NCBI RefSeq assembly: GCF_042453785.1
Contig: NC_091674.1
Coordinates: 30,019,501 to 30,083,500 of the forward strand
Source: Malus domestica
Taxonomy: Eukaryota; Streptophyta; Magnoliopsida; Rosales; Rosaceae
Direction of reading: 5' to 3'
Length of the DNA: 64,000 bases
Shown in pieces: positions 22,857 to 35,850 of this stretch (positions within the stretch are counted from its first letter, which is position 1; each line of letters starts with the position of its first letter). Both the position numbers and the translations under genes were made by a program. A model generated the notes under the pieces. It had not been told where the DNA came from, searched no databases, and saw nothing but the letters and a program-made list of their open reading frames with translations.

Positions 22857-25800
22857 TTAGTTTGATGTCGGGCAGTCGGTATTTGATGTCTCGCCTTTGA
22901 TCACCCGGGTGTTGTAAGATCCGCAGTTTCCGCACTTGTGATATAGCCAGTGAAACCGTGAGGTACCCTTTCGATCACAGTCATTACACAGAATGTCCTG
23001 GTTGGAAAAATAATTCATCAGATGGTGCCTCTACTGTTATGACTAATTTTCGGGGGAAAAACACGTGCACATATCAGGAGTTAAGACAAAAGTTTTCCAA
23101 TTCAACATATGAATCCAATTCACAAGTTTGTATGAGACGGAACCAGCATAACGCAGAACCTGTAACCATCCTTAAGAAGGGAGACCAACTAGTTCAGCAT
23201 GTCTACACAACTGACTTCGAGAACATGAATAAAATAAAACGAATGGAAGCAGTGTACCTGACAACGATTCCTGTATTCCTCTGGAAGCTGCTCAGCAGCC
23301 AATAATGCATCAAGCATGCCAAAGTAAGCCTGAGTAGGTAAAGAGATTAAGGTCTGAGAGTTGGGTTTCATAACAAAGTTGCGCTACTAACGATTTAAAA
23401 AGGCAAGAGAACGAAGTCTAGAAAGAAAAAGAAGATTAAAAACAAACGAGAAATCCTCTTACCGCCATATCTCCCATAGATTTGCTGCAAATTGGACAAG
23501 TATAGTGACTGCAAGTGTACGCCTAACAGAAAACCATCCAGTAGTTTAGATTTACTTTCTTCTAAAAGGAAAGGAGAAAAGTACATGACAAATGGATTAA
23601 AAATAAACTTTATAAAGGCACAGACCTGAAAGCAAGCAGAATGCATGTAGTGGCCACAGGGCAGAGCTCGAACCGTTGCACTTGATGTGAACAAAAAATC
23701 ACAGCAGATGGGGCAATTTGTTTCTAAACTCTTCTCCAAGCACTTGTGGTTCACTAACTTTATCCCCAGGCAACAATTGCATGTCATGCAATGAAAATAG
23801 TCAATGCCAAGACCCTTTCCGAGTCGGCATAAATTGCAAAATGGGCAGTGATACACAGTCCTGAAATTTCAAAAGAAATATGTACTTTACCAATAAGAAT
23901 TTACTAATTATCTACAAAATTGAAGTTGCAAATAAGAACTCACCTTTCATCATCAAAAAATTTGCATATATTGCAATAGTACTTTGCCATGGATAGTTCA
24001 TTGCATGAAGGTGTAGTGCATATTGGCCCAACCGGCTGAACGGTCAGGCAGCGCATGCACATCATTTCAGTTGTTGCTTTCCTGCAATGGTTAATAGAGT
24101 CACAGGTCTTACCCAAAAAAGAAGAATAAGAACAAAGATAATGTAACGTAACTTGAAAAGTAAGTCTGGATATCCGAAAATTACCTATCCATTGAATGAT
24201 CGCTCACATTGTCATGGCAAAATCTACAAGTAAATAACTTGCCACAGCAAGCAGCTCGGAGTTTGCAGTTTCTTTTATAGTGTTCGCACCCAAACTCTTT
24301 TTTCTCTGCACATCGATATGCTGGTGAGTGTCCAACCATGTCTTCACCATTAGAAGATTCTCCTGCTATTTCTTGAGGCAACTTCTGCTGAGTAGCTATC
24401 CAGCGGCTGAAACAAACGAGTTGCTCATTAATAATTTAAGAATTCTGGCCAAGGCTTATGTATTTTTAACATCACGATCTAGTTTCCGAGTCAGAATAAA
24501 GATACTGTAGCAATAAGAGAAAAGTTCTGTAAGGTTAGTATAGAACTAACCTAGTCATAAGATTCTGCACTAGATATGCCTTTCTCCTCGGATCAAGAGT
24601 TGCATCGCGATAAACCTTTCTGATCTCTGACTCAAGTTCATTTTGATTCATACGGAAAATATCCTTCCAACCAGGTTTGAACATCTGATCGGGCTGGTCC
24701 AAGCTTTCTTGAAATTCAACACCTAGAACAAAATAAAAGTTAAGATAGCTAAATTAATCCAGTTGAAAGGCAGTTTTTAGACATTAAAGTCACTGTACTA
24801 GTTCAGAAGTATAATTGGGGTCCAGCGGCAGCAGGTAATTGTTTTCCCAAAATCAAGTTGGGCGTTCAAACATTAAATTACTGTACTAATATCTCCCATT
24901 AGGACAAAAGCACACCCCTCACTTGACATGGTGTATTGACTGCCTTAACTGTCCATTTATCTACAATAACAGAAACGCCTGGATCGTGAAACAAACCTTT
25001 TTGAGGAGTGCTACTTTCCGATGTTTCAGTCTGTGAAGTTGACTCTGAAATTCCTTTCCAGCATTCGTTAAGCCACTCGTGAAACATTGTATTTTTAGTT
25101 GCTTGCTTCCATGTATCCATCATTTTGTTCTGTTCATCCTGAGTAAGTGCAGAAGTTACCCATGGTAACATCGATTGGAGCACCTCAGCACCTGTGGTCC
25201 CAATAATGCGGCCAACTATTTTGTCTTGCTCCTCCACAGTGAAGTGTCTGCCGAATAATGGCCACAGCTCAAGTTCTTCCCTGAAAATATGCTGATCTAG
25301 TGTAACTTTGATAGATTTGCACATTCCTTGAAGCTTTGTAGCTAGCTTGTCATACTTTTTAGAGTAGTTACCATTAGCAGCAGAAAAGCTAATGCTACTT
25401 CCAACTAAATCCTCATCCATGTCATCCTTTTGCAAGCTTTCATGAAGGTGAGAAAGTTCTGAAAGAACACATGAGATGTCTTCAAATAATTTTTCCTCCT
25501 GTTTATGGTCCAGTGTGTATGAGTGACTGACATTATGAAGTGCCTCCTTGGATTCCAGCGCAGGAAACACTATATCATCCTCCGCATTACTATGCGCTCT
25601 GTATAAGCCCCACAGCAAACGAAACCTTCCTATGAACTGCCGAAGAGTGGTTTCATCACAATAAATAAGCTTTCCAGATTCAATATCTAAATACTCCAAA
25701 TCTTTACGTATGGCTTTATGAAATTTAAAAATAGTATCAATGGGGCGTTCTCCACAGCCAATATCAGAAGAAGAATTATCCGTTTCCCAGACAAAAAGAC

Positions 25801-28800
25801 TGGAATTAAGAGATGGGGCACCAGAACTGAAAGATAAGGAGCGCAAAGACTTGGCCCCAAAAAGAGAACTCGGCCCAAGATTATTGCTGTTCACTCCTAA
25901 ACCTGGGACACAGCAGGACTGGTCACTACCATTGTCTTTGCATGACATAGGAACATTGTGTTTGGCTAGCCTCTTCACATTATTTGCTTGAAGTCTCAAG
26001 CTGTCTCTAGCAGATGATGCAGAAGAACAAGCACATGCTGAATGAACAAAACCTTCTTCAATATCAGTGAAGCTTTTAACAGGACAGAAACCAATTGCAC
26101 TTGAAGACAAACATGAACCCTGATTACGAGCCTTGCATGCCCATCCCGAAAAGAGTGTTACCAAAGCGGAATCAGGCACTGGAGCTGAATCATAAAACTA
26201 GATGTCAGAATAGAAAGTAACTAATAATTTTTTTATTAATATTTATCAATGTTTTAAAAGGCTCGCCTTAGGGCGCACCTAGGTGTCCTCTAAGGCTGGG
26301 CGTGAGGGTTGCCGCCTCTGTTTTGAGGGAGTGGGTGCAAGGTGTTGCCGGAGCCACCTAGGCACGCCTTAGGGGATTTTATTTATTTTTTAATTTAAAT
26401 TTTTTATTTTTTACTCCCAAACCCAAATTTTGGGTAGGGTTTTAACTGCCTCATACCTCTTCCTTGCACTATCATCTCTCTGCCTTTTTTTTTTTTTGTG
26501 TATAATGGATGTGCTCAAGGTGATATTGATTAATAATCTTTTTTTTTAATATAATATATGTGTACGCTCAGTGTATATATTAAAAAATTTAGATCTCGTG
26601 AGGCTTCTCCTCGCGCCTAGGCGGGGCTATCCCTCGGACGCCTTGCCCACGCCTCACTCTTTTAATACATTGATATTTATCAATTAAAAGGTGAACATAC
26701 AAACAATAAATACAGAACCTGCTAACTGCATGTTTTTGAGAAAATTATTTGCTTCATCTTCAGTCAACTTTCCGATTAGCCATGGCAATACACGCTCAAT
26801 CAGTCTTAAGGGCATCATACACAAAGCTTGATACAAAAGTTCACGCTGCCTTTTGAAGCTGAAGTGCTTTCGAGCAAGTGGAAGAACCTAGACATGCAGG
26901 CCATGGAGCAAGTACTGTTAGGAATTAGAGGGGATACTGATTCTATGGTTTCTAGTAACTAACACTTACCAAACATACCGTGTTACCAATTTATTATCAT
27001 TTTGAATATATATTCCATGAGGTAACATATCAACTTCCCCCCACACAACTTACTGAAGCTACCAAAACTTCCAAAAAACCTATTCTAGCAATAAAGAAAT
27101 TACCTGAACTTCTTCGTTGCTAAAGTGCCGCTGGATAGTTTCCATTATTTGATCAGCATGAGAACATAATTTTGCATAAAAATCAGCAGAAGTAGAGATA
27201 GCTCCAGCACTTTGAATATTTTCAATCAAACACCTAATTTCGTTGAATTGGCTTTCTTCTTCAGCATGCTCTTGGAAAAATGAAATTTTTCCATCAACGG
27301 CAGGAAATATGACCTTGTCCTCAGCAATACTGAAATCAGCAAATAAGTAATATTCAAATAAAAAGGAGAGAAACTAAGATTTATGGTATAAACTCTCTGC
27401 CACGTAAAACCAATGAATTCATAATGATCACAATAAAAAAAAGTAAATAAAAAAAGTAAACAAAATAACATGAGCAGGCGAGGAATTCATCAAGAAAAAG
27501 ACACTAAATGATAAATCAAATGATACTGTGAGAAACAATTCCATGTGTGGAAATATGGAAAACTGGAATTTATTAATACCAAAGTTGAATTATACCCTAT
27601 GATATATTAATTTTAACATATAGCTGTACCAGTTTACCGCAAGCATAGTAGGAACTTTTCACTAACCACGCACATTCAGAAAAGAAGAAAAGATCAAAGG
27701 TAAGTTTTCCAAAGGAAAGAGTTAACTTTCCATAGATGCATGACAGATATATAGAAATACCTGTGAAAGATGCAAACTTCAGCGATAAATTGCAACCTCT
27801 CGTTGAAAGCTGATAGATTAGTAAAATCTCCAGCCTGTTGTATCTTCCTAGCCTCCTCAGCTATCTCATTTAACTCCCTTTTAATGGCATTATGCCAAAG
27901 AAGTATTTCATTTATTGGGTGCCCCTCAATGGTATCAGAAACATCAGTACTTGACTCTACATACTTCCTTTTCCCAGTCCTGCACTCACATGCAGGATTT
28001 GCCTTCTCCATATGTTGACTTGATGTGCTAGCACCAAAATCCACACAACATTGGAACTGAGGGGTATCTATAGAACTTCTGAACATGTCAGCACTACTTC
28101 TACCTCCCATCCAGGTGAAAATGACCTTCAAGTAACAAAGAGCTGTTAGTTATGTGTGCTTGGAAAAGCAATACTAGAAAGGACTGAATTCTTTGACCAA
28201 CTCTGAAACATTACTTGTTGAAGAAGCTTTTCCCCTGGAACTATCTTGCTTAAGCATTTGCGTAAATCCTGATGTTCATCAGGTGAAACAGAAGATGAAA
28301 GCCATGGAAGAAACTCGGCCATCATATTCACAGGAATGCTGCACAGAAACTGCCAGACCAGAGCTGCCTGCTCCGCAACTGAGAATTTCTCAATGAGCAA
28401 CGGAAAGACCTGCCAAAAATAAAACTGAAATTAAGTTCTGATCTCACTAATTAAGTTCAGTATAATTGTATCGAAGAAAAATCCTGGAATATGAAGAGAG
28501 ATCTCCCAAGGGGTCCCTTAGTTGCCAAAGGGAAGTTCGTCGAGAAGCATAAATCTTCAGCTCTTCCAGTCCGTAAGGACAATTATTATGGTACTCAAAA
28601 CTATTAGGCCCAAACGGGTGTGCATATGTTTACCTGTAGTTCCCCCCTACCCCTCCTATTACGGAAGAGATCAGGGTTTTCTTGTCATTGATTAGAGTGA
28701 GAGAAGAGTCAATTATGTGTACGCAAAAATAGAGACAACTTGATGCACATGTTAGAGAATGGACTTTGTCTGGATATAATACGCACTTGCTTGATGTTGA

Positions 28801-30326
28801 TTAGACGGTATTGTACTTTTTGTATCTCCTAATTGGAAAAAATTCAAGGGCAGAAATTCAACTAACTGTATATTAGTGGTGGAACTTTGTCGGGAAACTT
28901 TGTGTTCAGTACCTATGGTAATCATCAGATGTTCATAGCAAAATTGAAAAGTTGGATTTGCATGATCAGGACATTATAGTTATGGGATTTCATGAAGAAA
29001 AGTAAGTAAATTACTAAAAGTGATGATCATTAATGGTTATTAAACTTTCCATAGAACGCACCAGGGGCTTATCACAAATTGGCATAGCATAACCACACAA
29101 GCTGCCATGTCATAGTATTACCACCAGCAAATATTATACGAATCCCAACTTTTTTAGAAACTCTCTTTCCATTTTTTCATACTATAAAGAGCAATGACAA
29201 ATAACACGTAAGCAATTGCGAATAACAAGTAGGCCGAATTGGGGGCATGAAAAAGAATCAAGATTCAAACTTTGAAATATGAAACAACACCTGTTCCTCT
29301 TCCTTTGCCATGTGTTGGCTAATTGATGTTTGTAGGGCTCCTGTACAAGACGCTAGCTCTCTCGGGAAGTTTTCATCATTTTTGGCATTTGAACTTAGCA
29401 GCTCAAATAGATGATCAAAAAGATTTGTTTCACCCTCATGTTCAAGGGAGTAAGTTTGTGCTACATTCTTCACCCGTATATCAAGAGCTGGAAAGATTAC
29501 CTACATTTCCAAAAACGAACACTTCAGTTGCAAAGATACAAAAAAGGCTTGGCCTTTTCACGAAATTTTTGTTCTACTGGCGCTACAAGTGTTCGAAAAC
29601 CATAAATCGAAGAGAGGATGCAGCGGAAAACAAAACGTTCATGTGACATTGCATGGCCGGGCTGATAGAAAACTTAAAACAAGAAGGAGAATTTTGAAAA
29701 ATAGAATACAATTCAAGTGCAGCCATTGAATATTAACTCTTTGTTTTGATGAGAAATCCCGAAACGTTATCCTGGTTCACAAATTTAACAAATCCATAAC
29801 AACATATGATTATAATGCCTCAAAATGTTAGAAACAAAATTGCAATCTTTACCAACACAAATGCAGTTGCAGCAAAACCTTCACTAACATTAAAGCTTAT
29901 TCAGAAATTCAGAAATCACAATTAATTATCAAAATCCAGAATAAACTCAATTCTTCAAACAAATTGAAAATCCTGAATGCAATTCCAAACACTCAACGAA
30001 ATCGAATCCAATAAAGAGCGAGAAAAATCAATGACCTCGTCTTCGGCATTGGAGTGGTGCTTGTAAATTGATCTCAAGAAATGGTAGCGCTCGAGCAGCG
30101 GCTGAATATCGGTTCTTTTTCCGGTGGCGAAGGCCATGGCCAATCGGTGAAGCGCATCGAGCTCCTTCCGAATTGCCTTGTGAAAGAACAAGAAAATCAG
30201 AATCGGAGACCTCGTTGGCTCCTCCGAGCTCGCCAAGCATCCATTGACCGACGAAGAATCCACCTTGTTGACGGAATTCGACAGCATCGCCAGTCCTCCG
30301 CCTCCGTCCGTTAACGGCGTCGCCAT
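22857..30326 (-). CDS. BTS: BRUTUS-type hemerythrin/CHY/RING E3 ubiquitin ligase
   Basis: Nuclear E3 ligase that binds iron through N-terminal hemerythrin domains and destabilises IVc bHLH factors, restraining the iron-deficiency response (family knowledge). Fourteen exons on the minus strand, all in frame with GT-AG ends: 30326-30036, 29500-29291, 28409-28215, 28125-27761, 27329-27104, 26887-26719, 26184-24997, 24722-24551, 24406-24185, 24081-23944, 23860-23626, 23522-23463, 23329-23258, 22997-22857; 1227 aa (Arabidopsis about 1254). HHE domains lie at about 41-185 ([24 protein letters not shown]), 301-435 ([11 protein letters not shown]) and 631-795 ([32 protein letters not shown]). CHY zinc finger from about 975 ([15 protein letters not shown]), CTCHY to about 1100, RING 1108-1152 (CPICC ... 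CGHYMHSAC ... CPIC), zinc ribbon 1182-1215. Three hemerythrins, with CHY and RING, separate it from shorter BTSL or MIEL proteins. A hAT MITE sits in one intron. Confidence 0.96.
26247..26672. mobile_element. hAT-type MITE in a BTS intron
   Basis: 426 bases in the intron between BTS exons 6 and 7. Ends are 'caatgttttaaaaggc' and, inverted, 'caatgtattaaaagag'. Identical 8-base flanks 'atatttat' (26239-26246 and 26673-26680) are the target duplication size of hAT transposases. Subterminal 'gcctagg/cctaggc'-type motifs on both arms resemble those of the larger element at 6957-8773. There is no coding capacity. Confidence 0.9.
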
Positions 30327-30600
30327 CTCCGTCTTCCAGAAATCTTCTTACCGGAGAATTCTCTCTCTAGCTCGGCGTTTGCTCTGATAACGGAAACTTT
30401 CTCTCTCTAAAATCTGTTTATCTGAACTTTTAATTTTTTTTGTCTGTTATTTTTGTTCGACGGAGAAGAAGGGAGGAGGAGGAGTTTATATAGTCGGCAC
30501 GGCGCCACGTGGCGCCGACGTTCGCCGATGTGGACGGTGATGTCATTAACGGCTGGTCACGTGAGGCACTTGGAAGTCACGTGTGTATCATGTATGCGGT
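30327..30600 (-). promoter_or_regulatory. BTS promoter with TATA box and three G-boxes
   Basis: Reading on the minus strand, TATATAAA lies at 30492-30485, about 160 bases before the ATG, which would place the transcription start near 30455-30460. Upstream are three CACGTG G-boxes: 30506-30511, 30558-30563 and 30578-30583. The first is the centre of a perfect 16-base palindrome GGCGCCACGTGGCGCC at 30501-30516. G-boxes are bound by bHLH and bZIP factors, and BTS is known to be controlled by iron-responsive bHLH proteins; their use here is inferred. Confidence 0.7.
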
Positions 30601-30692
30601 GTTCATGTATGGTAAGGAAATTACTAAAGAATTTTGGGTTTTGTTAGTACTATCTCAACTATCGCGAAATTCGTATTTTGATATAATTAATT

Positions 30693-31006
30693 AGTTTTTT
30701 CGTATCAAACTCGTATACCTAAATTTTGATTTTTTTTTTTACATTCTAATATCTTTGTTAGGTTTTCGTCAAGTCTTTCATTAAATGATGATATAGCATG
30801 ACTTTGGCTATCATATTTGCCAAGAGTTAGCATTAGACACAGTGGCTGTGATTTACAAAAGAATCTCTCATCTACGTGGCAAATATGGTGGGCCAAAGTT
30901 ATATCACGTGTAATGGAGAACTTGACGAAAAACCTAACATAAGTATTAAAGTGTCAGAAAAATCAAAGTTTAGGTACGAAGCTTAGACAAAAAAAAAGAA
31001 AAAACT
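30693..31006. mobile_element. Foldback MITE upstream of BTS
   Basis: About 314 bases whose halves pair over roughly 150 bases. The left arm has 'acctaaattttgattttt' and 'gttaggttttcgtcaag', and the right arm has the reverse complements ('aaaaatcaaagtttaggta', 'cttgacgaaaaacctaac'). The loop lies around 30830-30870. Target-site duplication not resolved. It lies about 100-200 bases beyond the G-boxes of BTS. Confidence 0.75.
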
Positions 31007-31559
31007 AAGAATAACAAACTGTGAAAGTTAGAATACTTGAGAGTAGTAACGTGAGAATTACCCAAGAATATTTTTCTAAAAGAAAAGATTGATTCTTTTC
31101 TCTCAATTAATCCAATATTTTGAGAATTGTTGAAATAATTTTGTTCCTAAATTTACTATTCTTCTATATGTAATGATGATTTTTTTTTCTTCTTATTTTC
31201 TTATTTGGAAACATTAAGGATTAAATAAAAACAAAAAGGTATCAAATGCAAGCTTTTATTCTGTTTTTTCAAGGGATAATTCAATCACCATTGACTATGT
31301 TCCGACTTTAATAAAAGAAGAATGGAAAGCGTGATCATAAAGGAAAACCACAGAAATGAGACAAAGTAGTTCAATCAGCCTGGTGTATGAGTGCTTAAAT
31401 TCCATAAAAACATATATCTTACTTACGTAATCAGTAACTGAGTCAGACTTTATATTTTTAAAGAGTCGATAGTTAAAAAGTTATCGAACAATTAACTTTG
31501 TAAATTCCTATAGGCTTAAAAATAGTTTATGGAACTTGGGAGTTGGGAACAAACCACTA

Positions 31560-32500
31560 CTACAAATTAAATATGAATATTTTTTTTGGACAAACGATAT
31601 TATCTACACTAAGAGCACTTCCACCGTGTGCTCCAGCCCGAGGGACATGCACATGAACAGGGCCAAAGAGCTCGAGTGATGAAGCCCAACGTGTGCTGAC
31701 GAGCCAGCCCAAGTAGGCCCGAGGGAGAAGCCCGGCAAGAGTTGCCAGCCCAAGAGCCCGAAGGCCACTTAACGCAAGGCTAACGTTTGGGCGATGTCAG
31801 CCATCATCTCCTTTGCATTTATGGGCCTCAACCTTATAGCTACTCAACCTCTGTCGTCCTTGGAAGCTGCAGAAAGGATCATCTCCAGACCTAAACCCAC
31901 CGGAGCCTCCGGATCCGTCTTCTTTAAAGGCCCAGTCGGCATCGTGGGCTTTCCCGTAGTCGGCGTCGTGCTTTCTCGAAGTCGGCGTTGTGACTTCCTC
32001 GGAGATGGTTGTCGAAGAAGATGCATAATTGAAGAAGAAGTTTTCCGATAAACAAACAAAGAAGGAAGAAGGAAGTGAAGAAGAAGATGCATAATTGAAA
32101 AATAAGCAAATCCAAATCTGTAGAGAAGAAGGAAGAAGGAAATCTGCAGAGAAAAAGGAAGAAAGAGGAGGATCCAGAGATAAATTAATAATATAATATT
32201 AATTTATACAAGTAAATAATATAATATTAATTATAAATTAAAAAAATACTAATATTTTATTACTTATTATCGGGGCTATTCAGTGTAGAGGTGGAGATAC
32301 AAAAGGCAGTTACTGCTCTTAAGGGCACTTACTGTTCACTAGGTGGATTAAATAGTGAATAGCTCGAGAGGGCCTTTGCAACGGTGGAGTTGCTCTAAAG
32401 AGGAAGGAACAAGCTTAGCCTCACAATGAGCTAACAATAATGTGGTTCAAGTTTGCATTTGGCGAGAATTGAATTTAAATTTTTTCACTTACAAGTGAAG
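31560..32500. repeat. Interspersed repeat hosting the PIF element
   Basis: Flanks 31585-31612 and 32396-32490 form one repeat copy split by the element. Other copies are at 54310-54430 (same orientation) and about 36600-36690 (inverted; 'ccacattattattagtctat', 'atatcgtttgtt'). Its nature is unknown; it may be a SINE- or MITE-like family. Confidence 0.65.
31613..32395. mobile_element. PIF/Harbinger-type (Tourist-like) element
   Basis: 783 bases with inverted ends 'gagcacttccaccgt' and, inverted, 'gagcaactccaccgt', flanked by TAA on both sides (31610-31612 and 32396-32398), the trinucleotide target of PIF/Harbinger transposases. The surrounding repeat ('acgatattatctacactaag ... aagcttagcctcacaatgag') is found uninterrupted at 54316-54400, where 'ctacactaagggga' shows the empty site with a single TAA. 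No transposase is encoded; the frame at 31794-32051 has no recognisable domain. Confidence 0.88.
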
Positions 32501-35100
32501 AGGAGTACCAATAGACAATAGTACTAAGTGACTCAAATTAAATATGAAATTAAAATTAAGCTTCCAACGTTGTTTCTTACCTAATGTATACTTATATATT
32601 ATACATGTATATACATATGCACACACATGAAATAGGGTCGTTGGCTTAAGTCATGAGTCCTCCACTAAAAACAAAGAATTCATGACATACAGATCCTAAA
32701 TCACGCCATGGAGCAATTGTTTACTAACTAATATTACGATTTAGTTGTACTTTTCTTTATTTGCTAGTAATAAGTATCATATCAAAACATATGAATGACG
32801 ATCATGTATAATATTTATGTTGAGTTCAAAATGTGGTTGTGGTTGGCTCAACACGTGACATAATTGAATCATTTTCCCTTTTAAATACGATATCTCCTTT
32901 CCCTTTGAATAATTTTGTATAAATAACCAATTATTAGTATATAGAGGGCGGATCTGTTACATCACTTCATAATGCACTTAATGATTTGAACGTCTATTTT
33001 TAGATTTTCCCTCAAAGATCATGTTTACCAAAAGTCTCACAATTATGAAATCATATGACTGTTAGATTAAGGAGTTAGAGTTTTTTTTTGTAGAACCGTA
33101 TTCGTCCATCTTCATTACAAATGAATGTCTTATAGTGTTGGATTTGTCTAATTTTTTACAAGAATGATCTATGATTAATGTTCTAAAAAAAAAGACTGGA
33201 TCGTTGAAACACATTACGAAATGGCCCCCAAAAAGTATGTGTAAAAAATTGTGTAAAAAAGTAATATCACGGTTCCGTCCCTAAATATAAGTACGCAATG
33301 CGCGCGCGCGCGCGCACATATATATATATATATATATGTATACACATATATATACATGCATTCTTATATGCTGAAAGCAGACCAATTTAATTATTGAGGT
33401 GTACGAAAATGAAATCAAAATAATAAGAGTCGTTTTCGAGAAGGTTGGAGATTGAGTGTAGAGAGGGAAAGACGTTGAAGGTTGAAGGCACACAGGGAGC
33501 TCGTGCCGGTTGTGTTATGGTTTGAGCAGGCACATGCCGGCCCACGCCCTCACAAGCTCACCTCAGTTTTGTCTTTTGGTCCTTTTGGAGCTTTCAAGTC
33601 TTTGAGTCGTTTGCATTTTCTTTGAAATTTGGGGCCCTTCTTTGAACATAAAAACTTTCCATGGATTCTTGTTAATATATTTTTGTTTATTAATTTTATT
33701 CGATTAATTTGATTCGACGGTTAAAAAATTCAAAAATATATAAAATGCGAAAATAAGTCTCCTAATAGTTCTCTATTTGTTTTTATTAGATTTTTTTCTA
33801 TTTTAATATACCATTGTTGTATCTTTATTTGCTTGAGCATAAAATAAAATATGTTTAAGGTCTAAACTATGACGTGGATCAATTGGGGAGATACTGTTTC
33901 AAGGTTTGGTGGGATAATTGACACGATATTATATTAACTTGCTAATCAAGCAAAAGGGTCTATGTTTGAAGTCTTTCATCAACTTCAATGAATATTAAAC
34001 TGCGTTGTATGAAAAGAACTTGCATGTCACAATATATATGATAATTTTTCTTTGTCTCTCGTCACGTAGTATGCGAAGAATTTACATGCATAGATTTATA
34101 TCTTTAAGTGACGAAAGAAGCAATAAATGTATTTTCATTCGAGAAAAGTTTTTTTCCACAATGAATGATTCGCCATGCCTACTGAGGACTGTACATGGAA
34201 ATTGTTCAACACAAAATCTAAATACCTAAAATGTACATATGATTTTGGGACTTTGGTGGTCTGTTCAAATAGCATAGTTAATAAAATACGGAATTGGTGT
34301 AGTACGTGAGAAATACATACGTGTATTATATAGTAACTTTACTAAAAATATATTTTGAAAAATCAGGCCATTTTTATTTTAATATTTTAACTATTTATTT
34401 ATATTTCTTTGGTAATATGTGAAAATACGTATAGAAAATGTGAATTTTATATGTTTTATTGAAAAATGTGTCAAAATAATGTGTACTAAACATAAAAAAT
34501 ACAAATGACGTGTATCATATATGCATAGTACTTTGAAGTTATAAGCAACTAGCAATTTAACGAATTATTGAAATGAATCCACTACAAACCTTTTCATTAG
34601 AAAATCTCCTCGTTAGGTGAGATGTTTCATCAACCTCTTATTAGCGAATATTAACGAGACTTTAACTTTACTTTCCTTAATGTTTGATTAGTTAGTTAAT
34701 TAGTTCATTTCCCTCTCCAACTTGGCCACTAATCTGCTTTCTTTTCCCTTTAAGCACTTTCCTATGTACAAAGATATTGCAGACCCACTTTCCCAATGAA
34801 TGCACACATTCGTCGTGCAAAATCAACGACTTTTTTCACATCACTTAAATCAATTTAGGAGGCAGAAATTGCAAACCCAATTGCAGCAGCTCCCTCCCTC
34901 CCCCATCTCTCTTCAAAACCTTCTCCAATCCCTCTCTTACTCTTAAATTCATCATACAAATATTTCATCTCTCTTCATCATGCAATCCCTCCCTTGCTCT
35001 TAAACATGATGTAAATTGAATTAAACTATAACACCTATATAAGTTTGTGTCTCTTTGGATTGATGATTGCTCTCTAGAATTTGCCTAAAGTTTTTGTCTT
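32500..35100. other. AT-rich spacer with a GC/AT microsatellite
   Basis: No gene is recognised. A compound simple repeat, alternating (GC)n then (AT)n, lies at 33300-33358. The remaining sequence shows only short, unremarkable frames. Confidence 0.45.
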
Positions 35101-35109
35101 GTATATGTC

Positions 35110-35850
35110 ATTTGTAGGGCAGCGTGGAGAGAAGGCCATTTAGTGGCTAATTATTACAAGCAGTTTTTTCGAATGCTACTTTTTAAGTGGCAGCAAACAT
35201 TCAACCCTCAAGGTAAACCATTTACTGGTTATGCACATATACGGGATGATCATTGGTACTGTAATGTTTCTAGTCATTCATTCAAGACGTTAAGGACGTT
35301 AAGGACGTTTTAGGCATAAAACAAACAATAGGAAAATTAATGAAAATGACTTAAAAATTTTAAGTTTTAACGATAAGGACAAAATAAAGGGTAAAGTGAA
35401 TAGTATCAAGATTGAGTTTTTAGTGTAAAAATGTGGTTTTTCGTTAAAATGAACAGTACCGGAAACTTTTCGTTAAAATTTCCATTATAAATTTTTGGTT
35501 TTTGGTGGAGAAAGGAAACCATCCAAATTTTCTGTTTTAAACAATTTGTTCAACTTGATTTTAATCTGTTTATGAAACAAAGAACCTGGACCTTTTGGCT
35601 TTTGCAAAGCCATGCCACAGAATGTTAGACAGAAATTCTCCATACCTGCCTCTATCTCTCCCTCAGATTGCGGCCCAACAAGCCCGGGAAACCGAGATTA
35701 CAGCCCAGTTATCGGCCCACTACGAGAAGATGAGTATGATAATACGGGCATTACAGATGTCTGGCCTCCAAATCCCGATGCCAGCACCTGATCTTGCTCC
35801 ACCTTCGACCTCACAGCCATTTCACCTAGCCGATACCCAGTAGCCTGATG
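35110..35850 (+). pseudogene. Possible fragments of a transposase-like plant gene
   Basis: Two short coding-like pieces in the same orientation: 35120-35215 (…EGHLVANYYKQFFRMLL…) ending at a 'caag|gtaaac' donor-like site, and 35668-35843 after a 'cctcag' acceptor-like site (IAAQQARETEITAQLSAHYE, then LQIPMPAPDLAPPSTSQP and a stop). The second piece resembles the coiled-coil/proline C-terminal ends of plant Ptta/En/Spm transposase proteins. A MITE at 35300-35487 separates the pieces, and the rest of the protein is absent. Identification is weak. Confidence 0.3.
35300..35487. mobile_element. Foldback MITE, 'taacgataaggac' family, copy 1
   Basis: Contains 'ttttaacgataaggacaaa', 'gtgaatagtatcaagattga' and ends 'cttttcgttaaaatttcc'. 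The same text occurs at 48296-48455 and, inverted, at 48096-48240. From memory this family is very common in apple and pear DNA. Confidence 0.7.

Noticed and set aside
33300..33358. Alternating GC then AT dinucleotide run as a possible Z-DNA or origin-like site.
   Set aside because: A compound microsatellite is the simplest explanation; nothing functional adjoins it.
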